Assembly (NCBI RefSeq): GCF_041260155.1
Contig: NC_091935.1
Coordinates: forward strand, 6,749,501-6,813,500
Direction: 5' to 3'
Length of the DNA stretch: 64,000 nucleotides
Source of the DNA: Ptychodera flava
Lineage: Eukaryota > Hemichordata > Enteropneusta > Ptychoderidae
The notes beneath the pieces are model-generated. The model was not told the origin of the DNA and did no database searches. It was given only the letters and a program-made list of their open reading frames with translations. Below, one piece after another: positions 22,055 through 37,200 of this stretch. Both the position numbers and the translations under genes were made by a program. The number at the start of each line of letters is the position of its first letter. Positions within the stretch are counted from its first letter, which is position 1.

Positions 22055-25000
22055 ATGACGATGAAAAACCATTCGATGATACCGCCGTTTGTGGCAGTTC
22101 TGGTGTTGTTGGTGTGTCACGTCCACGCTCACGTACGGATGACATTTCCTCCTGCAAGAGAGTTCGATTTCGATTTCCTTGACAACGTTCGTACCAGGGG
22201 ACCATGCGGTATGCGATCAGGTCCAGGTAGGTACCGTAGAATGGTCCGTCATTAGTTCACAATTTTTACTGAACTCGCGCGATTCAAGGTTAACATCGCA
22301 TTTTTTGCGGTTTCGTTGGGTAGTTTCTGAATGTATGCAATTTGCAAGTATTCAATTCACTGGCGACAGCTTGCAAAGGTGCGCGGACCACGATATCACC
22401 TGGCGTACATTAAATTTAAACCAGAAAGTGGTTTCATGAATTCACTCATCGCAACGATTTTTCCATTTATTTTCCCCGTCACATTCTGTTATGTACTACC
22501 GTCCCCATTCCCCCGGAGTTGCGAAGGAATCATATATAGAATGTGTGTGCATGTGAAAGTCAAACAACTATTGAAGACTGGTTCAATCAGCGGTTGTAGT
22601 GTATTGTGTACGTACGCGGTACGTAAAAGGCCCGGTAAAAGGTTCTCTCGCGTACCCTCCAATGTTCATTATGTAGTGTAAGGTTAACCTGGCCCAATTC
22701 CGCCATTGATGACTTTTTCGGCATGAAAAATATGTAAAGCTTGCTACGAAACTTATCGTTATGTAGTTTTGTTTCTGGAGTAGCGCTTTCTCTGCGTTGC
22801 AGGTTTCTCTCCGGCACAGGCGTTCTGTATTGTGGGTAGTTTGTAAAAGTGTAGTTTCTGCTACGTTCCGACGTTCTCTTCCGTAGAACGTCGGAACGTA
22901 GCAGAAACTTAGCTGCAATAATTGTAGCCTTGGTTGGCCGTGGGGCTTGGGCTTCTGTCGTGCGGCTCGTGCCTTGCCCCAACCAAGCAAGGCACGAGCC
23001 GCACGACAGAAGCCCAAGCCCCACGGCCAACCAAGGCTACAATTATTGCAGCGTAGCAGAAACTACACTTTTACAAACTACCCACAAAATTAAAACAGAA
23101 CGCCTGTGGTTACCGGCTCCGAGCTGCCAAGCAGTGCTAGCCTAAGAGCGCTATAAATCTTCTACTTAGCACTAAGCTATGGCGTGTTACAGAAGCTCTT
23201 GTGTTTTGTTTGCAAACACTTGTAATATTTCCCCTTTATTTGTCTTAACGTACACGTTTCAATGTACTCAAGGAACAGCGCATTGCTTTTTTAACGTCGT
23301 GAGCCGAACACAGAACTATTAAAAAATAGAGACCATTCAGTACGAATGTAATGTTGAACCATGGAGGTAGTCTTCCTACCTCTATGGTTGAACAGATGAA
23401 ACCAATTATGGCAAGATAGCGTGCTATGGAGAGTGCTTTGAACTTAGGCTTAAACGGCTGGAGATTCTGACAGCGACAATTCAGGTGCAGCCAACGGAGC
23501 TATTTATCGAAAAAGCTATCCCGGGAGCAATTTTTTGAGGGCAGGGGACCTTTAATTTTCTTGGGCAGGGGATATATTTTTAGCTGGCAGGGTGCAGATC
23601 TTAGTTTTTCTGTCGGGCATGGCAGATATCGGTTGATTGGCCTGGGGACCGGGATAGGGGAAAAAACGATGAGAGGGGAAGTTAGGCCTACTTGTAAAAC
23701 TGGGACAGAGGAGGTTGATAGTTATAAAATTAAATATGAGGAAAATCGACAGGTTTTTATCACAAGGCAGGGGAGTTTCATGTCTGCAGGGGAATGATAA
23801 CATTTTAGGGGAAATTTTTTCCAGGGCAAGGGAAATCAAGGGTTTTTTTTCCGCCACAGGACAGGGAGGCTTCAAAAATTCTAAATGGGGAGGGGAAACA
23901 GGCAAAAATATGTGGGGAATGGGTAAAAATGAAGTTTGAGTGCGGGAGGGTAAGTCGAAAAATTTTCAGTTGGAGGGCAAATTATGAACAGCTAATTAAT
24001 TACCCTCTTGACTTAAAAGTAGTCAGTTCACATTACATGTCATGTACAATATATCTTATCAAAATAAGGACCCCTTAAAAGTGCACTGTTCGTTGGCTGC
24101 ACCTGAAAATTTGTCATGAAAAGTGTGCAATTGTTTCGACAGAGATGTGTATTTGTTCCAAACATGTATACACAATGCAGCATGTTACCAGTACCCCAAA
24201 AAGTTACTGATTATTGTGTCATTACATTAATTTATTCCATATCGGCATTTTTGAGGCTCTATTATCTTGTCTTTGACATTCAAAAAACGCCTATTACTAA
24301 TAAAAATACCTACAATTATATTACCATGCCTGTCCATCGCATTTTAATTGGTCGAGCTGAACCATGTGATCGACCACAAATACGCAATAACAGTTTGTTT
24401 ATGAGCCCGTGAATATGAATAATATCGTAAACATCGTAACTTTTCAGCTAAACCGTAAATTGTAATCTGTACGAAGATCATAATCAATCACAAAATGAAA
24501 TGGAGCACTTGTGGGCCAAGTTTAGACACCTTTTTTTGAAAAATCTCCGGATTTGCAAAATTTTTACAGTGCGCGCATTACTCACTGAAAAGTTCTGGGG
24601 CCCCGTTGTCGTTCGCGCGTCGCGGGGGAAATTTTCGTAAATTTTGACGGTTTTGGGGGTTCGTTGATAATATAATGGAAATAACAGACTCCGCGCTGAC
24701 CATTAACGTTTATTTATGGGCGCGGGCTCGAGGAAAGCCAAAATTAACGGGCTCGGCAAGCCTCGCCCGTTAATTGGCTTTCCTCTCGCCCTTACCCACA
24801 AATAAACGTTAATGGTCAGCGCGTCGCCCGTTATTTCTATATTAACCATCTTGACCTGGTGGTGAAATATGGCCTTGGCAGGAAAAGGGTTAATAAAGGG
24901 ACAATCACCGTCCGGACGGTGGGACAATGTACCCGAGGGCGGATGACCATTTTGCCGGACCCAAGGGCAACTGGTCTCCTTCCCATGTGTAAATAGTCCA

Positions 25001-28000
25001 TTGCCTCTCTTGTGTCACGATTGCTTTTTCACACATAATGAGAGGTATCGGTCGGGGATTGTAACGCTTGCAGTAATTGAAGCTGACACCAATTGGTTAT
25101 ATACACCAAATTGCTAAACAGTCATGGAGACAACTACAAAGTCAACTGTCCAATGTCTCTACCAGCTGGCTTCTACCCTTTGTCTTGAAAGTATACGACT
25201 TAAATCTTTCCAAATCTACATATTGTAACGAATGCTTTAAACTTTGATTACATAATGCACTGGAAGAATGTAAAAGGTGTCCAAAACTAAACTAAAACTT
25301 GTCAAAACAGTATTAAGATGTTCTAAAAAGGCAGAGCTTGTTGACGAAGTTTATGACTATGTTAAAACAATACATTACGATATGTTCTCACGGATGGCCG
25401 ATGATTGTAGCATCTTTAAACATCAAGGGTTGCAACTGAATTCAATAGTGTAAAATATATAACAATAGCAAGTTTGTATAAGAGATTTCTCAGCCTTAAC
25501 AATTCGAGAAAGGCTTGATATCACGTGGATATCATTGTACACCAGGCATGGCATGGCACTCGTTACACTATCATATTTTTCCCTATGAATTTTAGGTTTC
25601 AGTGAAAAATGACAATCACATGCTTTTCCCCATGGTAGACTATAATCCATTAAGGTAGAACACACCCCGGGGACAGATATTTAGACTGTCAAATTTCTAC
25701 AGTTCTTTTCTAATCTACCACTTGTGAGGGCTCATTTAAAAGCTCTTGGAGAAAGAAAAGCTTTAACTTTTTTACTTTTTCGAAAATGCGAAAATTTATT
25801 TTTCCCCACAGAGTTAAACAGGGATGGCGGCCATTTCGAACTTCCAATATTGCAAAATGTTGGGTAATTTGTTTCGCTAGTTCAAAACTTTTCACAGTGA
25901 CCCCCAATGTTCATTGTTGATTTGGTAAGAGGTTGAAAGTTTCTTTGAGGAAAGTTTGAGCAAAAGTTTAAGACTTTCACTTTTGAGGCGCATTCTACCT
26001 TAAAAAGGTCATTTTCATCATCGAATGTCACATACATATATCTAAATGATAGCTGTCATGAGTTTATCAATTATTATATATAATTTTCAAAAAAAACAGA
26101 TTTTCTATATAAAACATGTAGTTTGATCATTTTTGAATCCTAAATTTTTAAAATTGAATATAGTTCTGGGTCACTTTCAGTCAAATGATTTGTCTTGGTT
26201 ACCCAGACTGCTCTGCTGAGGCTCTCTGACTGTGTGGATCGCTACATCATCATCAAGTCACCATAAAATTCGTTGGGCATACAACTTTTTGATATAGAGG
26301 CATGTAATAATTAATAATAAGAGATGGATTTGCCTGCATGATAATTATATCTGAATAATATCTATCACATTTTCAGTCATTAGCTAAATAGGTCAAAGGT
26401 CATGTATTTAAATTAAGATTACAGATAACGTGTGCAAATGGTATTGATTGAAATGAAGATTTATAGATTTTCACTTTATGTGAACTTATTCAATCAAACT
26501 TTCATGTTTTGCCCTTTCAGCTGGACCTCTGACGGTGTTGAAGAAAGGCCAGTCCCTAAATGTTACATGGCACTTAGCATATGTGCACAGGGTAGGTCAA
26601 AGTTCATACTCTTCCATGTACTGTAGATGGACTAAATGAGCTGACTAAATCTCTTTTTTAACTCTTTGAGCGCCAAAGTCAATTTTTGTCACCTTTATAA
26701 AATATACTCTAGTAAATTTTTTCCAGATTTTTGCCAAAATTTGGATAAAAAATGTATCAAATGAAATATGTCTATTTGGTCCAAAATTAGCAAGAAAATT
26801 ACAGAAAAATTTGCAAAAACTGGTAAAATGTTGTACTAAAAATTTTGGTGGGAAAAAATTACGGCACTCAAAGGGAATTTAAACTTTTGAGTTTGTTATG
26901 AAGCAAGATACTTCCTCTCACACTTTGCCAGAGCTTAGGTCATTTGTTCAACACTCCTTGTCATTTGAGTGACACCTGTTACACCCATGGCATATTGATT
27001 TGACTGAGGCTGTGACAGGACACACCTGAGTGTTCTAGACTGTCTACTTAAGTTACAGACTGTGCATTGTCAACAAAATACTATGACATGGTTGCATACA
27101 AACATGAATCTTTCAGAAGCACAACAATCACCTGAGACTAACCTCATTTTTATGCAGACAGACAGTCTGACCCAAACGGAAAATTGCTGCAAGGAAATAA
27201 AATCCCGGTTGGAAATTTCCACAATCTGATAAATGTGGAAAAACACCTACATTAAACTATAGTGCTCCATTATTCTCAATAGTTTATTTTCCAACTCTTG
27301 GAAGAAGTTTTTCCAACATTGGTAATATTATCACTTGTCAGTATGTATTCACCTTTGCAATTTAGTGGCCTCATTATCTTAATGATAACACATGTACATA
27401 CATGTAAATGTCTTCAAAAGTCTCTATTTGATGATTTTAGAAATTAACTCTCAAAACTCTGACAAAAGTTTAGAAAAAGTTTTTTCTTCAGGAGCTTCGG
27501 TGCATCAAAAGTTGACTGTAGAGACATTGTTCTCAGGAGGTCAGTGGAAATTGCTTCTCAAAGTTATTTCCTGGTACTGTTCAATACCCTATGTCCGCAT
27601 CCCGAGTAAATTGAACCCCATTTGATTGCTCATAGGAATATGTAGGTTTAACGGTAGTTTGTCTGGAACCCATTGAAATAATGGGCTCTGCATGGCAAAT
27701 GGGCTCTACTCTGCAATTATTATTGTCATGACCTCCCAAGAAACTGGTCAAGCGTTACGATTTAAATACGTGAGTCAAAGAAAAGAACACGTGTTAGAGC
27801 CAGCACTGTGTGGTACCATTCAAACAGTATGGGAAAAAATAGAAAGTTGAGTCGTGACTGCACTGAACCATGCAAATATGCATTACGGAAGCCATATGTT
27901 TACCTACAAAGTTTTATGGGGTCAACTCTTCATGCCATACCTAAGTATCATAGAAGGTGGGCAACAGAAATACTTGGTACCTGTGTTACAAGACAATGGA

Positions 28001-31000
28001 AACTCACTCCAAAAACAATGACAGAGAAATTGCTAGTGCATATATAAAAATGTGGCAGGCACCTTCATGGAAATTACACAGATTTCAATACATCGCTTTG
28101 TTAATGTTGAATAGGTTTTAAATCTAATCTCACTTTGTGTGTGTAAGTGGCACCTGTAGAGATCTCAACATGTACTTGTGCTCAGTCACGATACATTACC
28201 ATTTTGCAATGGGCATACAAATATACTGCTTGTCAGCAAGTAAACATGTGTCAGTCAGCTTTTAAATCCATTAATAGAAACATTGACATTTTTGTTACTT
28301 TTACGATCAAACATCACTAAATTTGTTGATAGTTTAACACAGTTATTGCAGAAGACAATTACTCACACTATGCTTAAAGCATTTTGATCTAGGTTATAAT
28401 CATTTTTTATTGTAATATATATGAATTGCTCAAAATTGATGTGCATATGTGACTCCAGCCAATAACTAGACCTGTGTCAACCTAATGTGTTACTTTGGAG
28501 TTACTAATATGGAAAATGTTTTTATCTATGCTTTAACAGTGGTAAATATATAGTTCAATATGCTTGGCTTTAAACTCAACACTAATTGGTGCTTGTGGAA
28601 TATGATATTCACATTAGATGTAAGAATTTACCATTGATGATTACCAACTGTGGTACTGTTTCCTTCATACAAGATACTGCACTGGTGCAGAATGGGTACT
28701 TACAGTTATACGAAAAAATACCAAATTGACATAAGTTCAATGTGATTTTTGCTTTTATTGTACCCCCTAGGGTGGAGTTCTGATTGACATTTTGGAAGGT
28801 GATGAAGTGAAGTACAATTTGACAGAGTCAGATTTGGACAACTTTGTCAACCAAAATGATTCCACGTAAGTTTTCATATATTTCATTTCATATGTTTGAT
28901 ATTGACACTGCTGATGAAGCTTCAATCATCGTTACAGCAAACAGATAGACATCGGGGTTATATTGAATTCTGCCAGGATTCTGAAGGCCAGCAGCCTATA
29001 TCATGCTCTGTTTGTCACATACAATGATAATGGAATAAAATAGACGCACAGTGTTCTGCAGACTCAGCACACCCAAGAGATCACATGATGCTGTTACAAA
29101 CAAACCCACAAGTACAAAGGCGTATAGAAATAAATGTCTTTCTGTGTGCTTTATGTATGTGGGTTTGTTTGTACTGTGGTCCATTCAAATTCCAGGCTTT
29201 GTTCTTACAATACATGTATGTATATTCTGGAGTAGTGCGCCCTCTAAGGCTGAAAATGAATGCACCACTGAATCAAGAAAGTTCATACTGACACCAGAAC
29301 CGTTTACCTATTACATGTACTGGACCACTGAGGCTTGCTGTGTAGAAATTTCCAAAAATATTCCTGGATGGACTGTACAAATTATAACGAATTCCTAAAT
29401 CCACTCAAAGAGTTTGTAATTTGGATAGTACATTGTTCTGGGGTATCTATAGATACATGTACATGTACTAACAGGCCAAATAAAAAAAATTGTGTTTTCA
29501 GTAACATGATTGCCTACAAAAATTAGGGTAGCGTAGGCCACAGGAAATTTTAGTTTGTTTTTATGGCTGAAAGCCATAAAATACAATTAATTCAGAGAAT
29601 TTACTTGAAATTTTTTTTAAATGCGAAAAAGATGTCTATAGGGTCAGCAGGTTTTTTCTAGGAATGGTCAGGTTACCGGAAACACACACATAATTTTTTA
29701 TTTGGCCTAATGAAAATTAGCAAGGACTTTTAAGTTAATTTAGTACTTCTGAACAAGCTCCCCGACAAGAACATTTTGTGAATGATCTAGAGATTTTCGT
29801 CTTTGAAATAGATTACATCACACTTGATCAATGTCAAGTTCAAATTGACACTATTATGAATGTGGGAAGTCTTCATTTTCATATATCAGTATTTTTTTAA
29901 TCAAGAGATTGAACATAATAATAATAATAATATTTATTTCTTATAGAGCGCATTACATTTTAAAAATCTCAATGCACTTTCACACAACACTAAAAAAGAG
30001 GTAAATTATAAATAAAAATTACGAGAAAACACCAATAAAATGCAAGGAGATAAAATTTTAAAAAATGTCTAGGAATAAAATGAGCTAAAAAGATAAGTTT
30101 TTAACTGACTTCTAAAATTGTTATAAAAATTAGCAAGCCTTATAACAAATGGTAAAGCATCCCACAAATGGGGAGCACATACAGAAAAGGCTCTATTGCC
30201 ATAAAAAGCCGTGTTGCAAACAGGCTGATGCAAAATGATCGCACCACTAGACTGGGACCTAAGTGTACGACCAGTATGACGTACTGTAAGCATTTCTGCT
30301 TAATAGTCAGGGGCTTGGCCTGTAAAATTTTATAAGTGAAACAAAGAATTTTAAAATCGATTCGCTTCTGGACTTGAACATAATGTTACTTTCAGATATT
30401 AACTTGAAAAAAATGCAGAAATAGGTTTTTCAAAATTTGAAGATTTTCAGTCCCAATTTTTGTGTATTTGTAATCACTGTCAGCATGCCAGAAGCATATG
30501 TAAGGTAAAAAAGGGGCAAAATAATGTAAAATGTAACATCACATGTGTAGCAGTCATCATAGACATCCTAGATTTGTGTTTCAATAAATCTATTGAGTGC
30601 ACTTGGCTTTGTTCATGACAATTCACTTGACATATACCATACTGCTACAGTTCATACCACTCTTGTCTTGATATTAACTCTCAGAGGTCAAACATTTGAA
30701 GATAAACATGTGTCAGCTAATGCTAAAGCTTAAAGTGCTGAAATTTCTAAAATTCAAGTTGACCACAGACTGCCACAAGGAGTATCACGTTGGTACATTT
30801 AACTCTGATTTGAAAGATTTAGTCAAAGGAAATCCATAGTTTGAACAGCAATCATGGCAAAAAAGGTGTCAGTGTGGAGTGGTTAAGAAGATTGTAGCTG
30901 ATTGGCTGTTTAGAATAATTCATCAGTGTCAGGGAAAGTCGGCCAACCAATAAGCAGCAATCTTTAAAGGTGCATGGTATTTGTTAGGACTTACTCGTAA

Positions 31001-31271
31001 ATCTCTTAGAAGATAAACACAAAATAACAAGATGTTGCATTTTTGTGATAAAACTATTATGTAGGGCAAGGTTTAAAAGATCAAAAGTGTTCACCAATTC
31101 TGCATTTTATTGTTCATACTGTCGACAGCTCCCAGCAGGTAGAAGTCACTTTGCCTTCAGATTTCATGTGTGAGAAATGTACGTTGCGATTGCTACGACA
31201 AGCCGGAGAGTGGACCGCAAACAGATCTGGTGGATACCTCTTCTGGAGTTGTGCCGATATCAAAATTACAG
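22055..31271 (+). CDS. Exons 1-4: signal peptide and LPMO-like His-brace domain
   Basis: After the hydrophobic stretch PPFVAVLVLLVCHVHA the mature chain begins HVRMTFPPAR. It continues with GPCGM (Cys51), WHLAYVHRGG (His80), CEKCTLRLLRQAGEW (Cys127, Cys130) and YLFWSCADIKI (Phe151, Cys154). This matches the LPMO pattern: histidine at position 1, a second histidine in an A-x-x-H-x-G-G-like turn, and an axial Phe/Tyr just before a final SCA(D/Q)I strand. Four cysteines could make two disulfides. The domain is about 135 residues, shorter than typical LPMOs. I cannot place it in a named AA family from memory alone. A structural or copper-carrier role instead of catalysis remains possible. Confidence 0.75.
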
Positions 31272-34200
31272 GCAAGTTTAGCACATCAAAGCCCAGGTAT
31301 AGAAGTGTTTTTTTGTGAACTGCGTATTTTATTTGGTGTATAGTTGGGTTTTTCACGAAACCGTATTGCTTAATCCTAACAGCTTCTTGGTTTATTTCTC
31401 GTTTAATCTCAGATGATAATATGGGATGTGATGACAATATGACATGCTCTGGACTTGGCACATGTAATAGTGATGACACGTGTGACTGTATGCCTGGTTA
31501 CTTTGGCGATTATTGCCAGTATGTCGGTAAGTGGTCTGTAGTATATTTCACACAGCATTAAAATTGCTTACAACACATTGGAAAATGCCAATTTATAATA
31601 AAATTCATGGAAGTTTCAACGATAGAGACAGATACTGACACCATAAAAAAATTCAGCCAGCAAGAGCAGCATTCAGGAACTCCGATGACTACGTAATGAA
31701 ATGAACATGCAATATTAGCCAATCAATTTTAACAACTGTAGGAGGTTTATAATATAATCAGCCAGTTTGGGACATAGTAGTGCTTGAAATTGTATTGTCA
31801 TCAAAGCCTTTCTGATGTATATCTATGTGTGTGGGTTTATTAAATGCGTATTGAACATTTTTATCATCATAGTAGATCAAAATAATATGATTAAGTGAGC
31901 TTGTTGTCATTACTTATTTTTAAATATTTTGGTTTCATTTTGCTGGTTCCTGTTTGTGGAATTTATGGTCAGTTGTGAGCCTGAGTTACAAGATGATAAA
32001 TTATATTTGTCTCAATTAATCTATTTATAAAAACACTTCAGTTTTAAAGCAGATACTGTAAGAAATCTTGCCATTGAAAGTTTTTGAAGATACCACTTTT
32101 TGGGTATCATTTAAAAAAATTGACAGTTTTTCATATTAAAATGATGTTAATCATATTGTTCAGATTAATGACAGAAATCAAATCACATAACATTCATGAG
32201 CTACTTTCTCTGCAGTACAGTGATTGTATATCAATTCTGTTTGTTACAACTATTGGTCCACTTTACTCAGAATTTCAACTTATTAAAATTGCACAGTCAC
32301 TAATAATTTCCCTGACATTCTTCAATTGAGCCATTCTAATTTTTGACAGCCATGGATTATTCCAAGTTGCCTACAGTTCAAATTGTACAGTAATAAAGCA
32401 AATCCAGTGACAACCAATCACATAATTCCTTACTTGTACATTGTACCTGTCTCCATGGCAATGCCCACAAATGAGAAACTGATTTGGATTGGTCTTTCCC
32501 TTCCTAATCAGTGAATCATGACTTCAAATGGAGATCAGAGTATATACAGTTATAACCATGGTAACATATTCATATTTATCATCAAGACAAAATTGTGTTT
32601 TCAAATAGATACAACTTCTGTCATTCTATGACCAATATAGAAAGTACATATTTGCCTTTGTTTGACAGATGGATGTGTCAATGACACTGATTGTTCTGAC
32701 CATGGAAAATGTTTGGATACCATGGCAACAACTTACCCAAAGAAAGTCTGTTACTGTGAGCCAGAATATTTTGGTGATGACTGCTCGAGAGGTATGGAAT
32801 CACAGCATTTCATTTTTCAGCAGTTTACTGGTATGATTGTACTTGACTGATGTAATACTCTACCAAACACAAAGCATTCTTGTATGTTGTATATTTCAGT
32901 GACCTACCTTAGTATGCTCTTGGTATGATCAAAGTAATCCCATTTACCCCTTTGCTATGATGGTTTGGCCCAAATCCATCAATATTATCCCTTTTACCCC
33001 TTTGCCACAATGGTTTGGCCCAAATCCATCAATATCATCCCTTTTACCCATTTGCCAAAATAGTATGGTGCAAATTCGATATCAGTTGTGATTGTGGACT
33101 TGTTTACCTGCAATCAGGGGTGAATTTATAGAGATGAGAAACATGACAGTTTGAGACTGTTCGGTCTGAAAGCAATGAAGATTTTTATCAATTACTATCG
33201 ATTTAAAAAACTGTTAGTTTAATGAGAGTCTTATCTTTTATCAACAGTAAATCCATCAGGCTTTACTGCAGATATTGCAGAAAGTCATTATTATCATGTG
33301 AAGCTTGCAGAAGACTTTGACATGTTCTGGAAACTAATGACGGTAAGGCAGCCCATTTTCAGCAAACTCACTTCTCCTTCTCTAAGAATAAGTCCCAAAG
33401 TTAAAACCTGTATCTTGCCAAACCTGTCACAATGCACTGAAATCAGGCAACACATCTTGAGACATGCAAAAGAATTTTTTCAAAAAATCTTTTGACAACC
33501 TTGTCACATGCTCTGCAACTTTTTATTTGGAAATAAAAATGAGTTGTAAATTCATTATGTGAGCCTTATACAGTATAACACTGTACATTTAATGATGAGA
33601 TACATGTGAAAAAATTTAATTCAATCTCTTCTACTCAGCCACTTCTTATATAGACATGACCTATGACCCCACGATTCTGCACAGTGAAAATTTGATGTCA
33701 CTAACAAACAGAATAAAAAAAAAAACAGAACAGAAGCCTATTATCACCATTTCTGAAATCATGACTCCTCCAAGTTTGTTGTATGGATACACAAATGTAA
33801 TAATGGGGATGCAAATACTCCAATACCAATCATAGTTGGCATCCGCTACAGTCTGAAAGATCTGTCAACTGAGGGCGCTCTCTATCGAGTTTCAGTCTGG
33901 CATCTGTAAAGTTGCTTTTAATTTGTATAAAAGTTACCTTTCGACAATTAGTTGTCAAACAGAAACTGTCTTGTTTTCCTTTGTTCATTGACCATGATTC
34001 ATCTCTCACATTCATTTTTTAAATTTTAATTCAGGCTAGAGATGAGATAGAAATTGCGCTCAAAGTGAAGACGACCACGTGGGTTGGTCTTGGAGTCAGA
34101 CCAATGGGTAAGAATCATTAGACGTAGCTTAAGCTATCTGATACCAAATCAAAATATGTCAAAACTTGCACTTTACAGATGAATATTCGCATGCATTTAA

Positions 34201-37200
34201 CATCGAAGGGATCAAGTAGAAGGTATATGTGTTAAATATCAATATGTGAGGACCTCCCAAAGAAAATCCACTGTAAAATTTTGAACTTTGAAAATATTAT
34301 AGTAATTGGTCTGCAGCTTTAATGCTGTTATTTGTATCTGGTAGAGGAGATTGATCCTTCAGTCTTGTATTATCATTCTCAAAGAAGGATGGTCAGTTGT
34401 TTGAATTTCAAATATTTATAAGTGAAGTAATTAGCCACAATTTGAGTTCACACATGTGAGCTAATATCGCACCTCAATCTGTCTGTCAGATCTCAGCCTC
34501 AGTCTGTCAGTGTCTGTCTGTCAGCACAATATCTAAAGGACGGCTAAGGGACTGGTCAGTTTCTTAATCCAGGGGGTGTCAAAAACAGGGTGACACCCCC
34601 CCCCATGAATCCACTGGCCCCCCCCTAGGCCGAAGAAACTGACCAGTCCCTAATCAGATCAGAATCAAACTCTGGTACTTTCTGTTTGAGAATTAGAAGA
34701 ACTCATCTGTCTTGGTGGGTGTGGTTTGCATAATTGATACTAATTTGCATATTTTTTTGTTCAGAAATCAGTTTTTCTTAGAATGACAATATCATATCTC
34801 ATGAATGTTCTTAAAGAATATGTTAATGAAGTAGCAACATGACAGATTTCAAGGTCAGTTAGGAGTTTAATTGGAGAGTATGGCTGTGGTCATTTGCATA
34901 TGTCATGAACTTTACTAATTAGGGCTATATACCTTGCTTGACTTGAGCTAGGTTGACAAAAGTCTCGATTTACATTGAAGATGATATGTACATCATGAAA
35001 GTCAGTATGCATTTTTAAATCAGCTAATTAATAATTTGCATAACTAGTCAACTTTCCTAGTTATCGACTTGACCAAAGTTAATGAAACTTGCTGCGTATA
35101 AATGTATTGATGGTAGAATTGCATAAAAGACATTTTGCATTTTCATATAAGCTAATTATTGAATCGTATGATGACTGCTCAGCTTTCACTTGGCATATAA
35201 ACTTGAGGGAGTTGACCAAAGGCAATTTACTGTGCAACATTATTAAGTGATGATGCAATTAAAATATGACAGTGGTGAAGAAATTCAGCATTTTCATTTC
35301 AGCTAATTACTTATTTGTATACATATAGTCAGAGATGATAGTGTCACTTTTAGACTACTGCAACATAACAGTACAGAAACACATGAGTATTTTCAGTTTG
35401 TATCTGGTTTTGTTCTCCCGTCAAAAAGAATTATTAATGGTCACCAAGTATAAAAAGCTTAGAGTGTAGTATGTTGGTGGCACAGCTTTATCATATGACA
35501 CAGCAGTACATAATTGTATAACCTTCCATAACACTATCTTCAACAACAAACTGTGATATGTAGATTGTAAGTAACTGTCAAAAGCCATTAAGTTAAGGGG
35601 TCTAGGTTAGAGTTGAGTTGAGGACTCCCCAGAGCAACTGTTTTAGTTTTACTCACTCTATAGTAAGCATCTACAAAACTTCACTGTGCAGTTGTATTGT
35701 ATTGTTAATTGCTTTCAGGTTTGGCAGGGACTTGCCAGAACTTTCCAATCCAGTACAATGGATATCCAGCAAATAACAACAATACAAATACTGGGACAAG
35801 GGTAAGTTGTAGACGTGGATATACCTTTATGAATCCATGGCATTTGTATTCATCCGATTTGGATGCTCATTTTAGATAAAGATACTTACTGGGAATACCA
35901 GTACAACCTGACAAGTTACATTAAGATTGCAAGTTTTGATATTTCAAATATGAATATCTGTGTAAAGTACTGATAGTCCCTGGCCTAGCATTAAAGGTCT
36001 GTGCCAGCATCAGATTGTCTGGCAGGGAAATCTACTTATTAGATTACAACTGAGAACAAAAGGATATGACAGTCCATAATCTTCTTATAGACAAAAGCAA
36101 ACTTGATCCTGGGGATCAAGTCCCTGGCCTTTAAGTGGACAGCAACTAGAGTTAATCACATTAAAGGGAATTTGTTGGAAATAGTAAATAGAAATGTTTA
36201 GCTTACTCTCAGTTGAACTTATTACAATATCTGTGTGATTTGTTGAACCCACATATTATATTATTTGAATTTCTGAATCTGCATGAAACTTCTTGCTGTG
36301 TCAAGTATTGACCTGGTATTTGATCTTACTTGACAGCGGCGCCGTAGTTTTATCGGTACTCCAGACTTATTGGATCAGTCAGAGTCATCAGATGTTCTGC
36401 AGAGATTTCGTCGAGAGCAAGGCAATTCTGAAATGTATGATTGCAGGACTGCAATTCCTGAATCTGAAGCTGAACCGGAAACTGAACCAGAACCGGAAAC
36501 TGAACCAGAACCAGAAACAGAACCAGAGTCAAGCTCAGAGCCTGAAACTGAACCTGGGCCAGGTAGTAAGTACTGATATTGTTTCAGTGTGATGGTGTAA
36601 CACACTCAAGATGGCTTTTTCATTAGCTTCTTCATTAATATTCTTATAAATGTGCCAGTATTCTAAATCACACAACATATAAACCGTCATCAAAGGCATC
36701 CTTGTCTTGTAACTAGGCTGTTAAACTTAGTCTGTAAATTGCATCCAAACTTCTTTTCCACTTTATCAATGTCATTCATCCCCTTGATACCATCCAATTC
36801 ACTCAGATATTTGAAGTCACTAGCTAATATGGCATAAATATTGTCTTTTCATGACAACAGTTTCAACACCTCCCTGTATTCTTATACTATCATTCAACAA
36901 TATGTTTCATGGATGCATCAAACATATACAAAATATAGTTATTGGAGCATTCATCAAAGCTGTATACTCTTCACAAGTTCAAATGATCTGTTGGTGGTAA
37001 AAAGTGTAGGACCAACAAATCCACTTTTTGAATTTCCCAGAAAAGAAAAAGCAACATATGATTTGTGTTTGGTCAACTTGAAAGTAACCTATTTGTTCAT
37101 AATGTTAAAAGAAGGTGTAGCTGTAATATTTGAACAGTTTATGAATTGTTGGTAAAGTAATTCTAGGCTGAAAATGTTTGCACTATTTCAATGACGTAAA

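Noticed and set aside
22583-23030. Two long minus-strand frames of 144-147 codons
   Set aside because: They run through the palindrome at 22815-23108 and have no family signature.
36350-36605. Minus-strand Gly-Ser-Val repeat frame
   Set aside because: It is antisense to the Pro-Glu repeat of DOMON exon 10.
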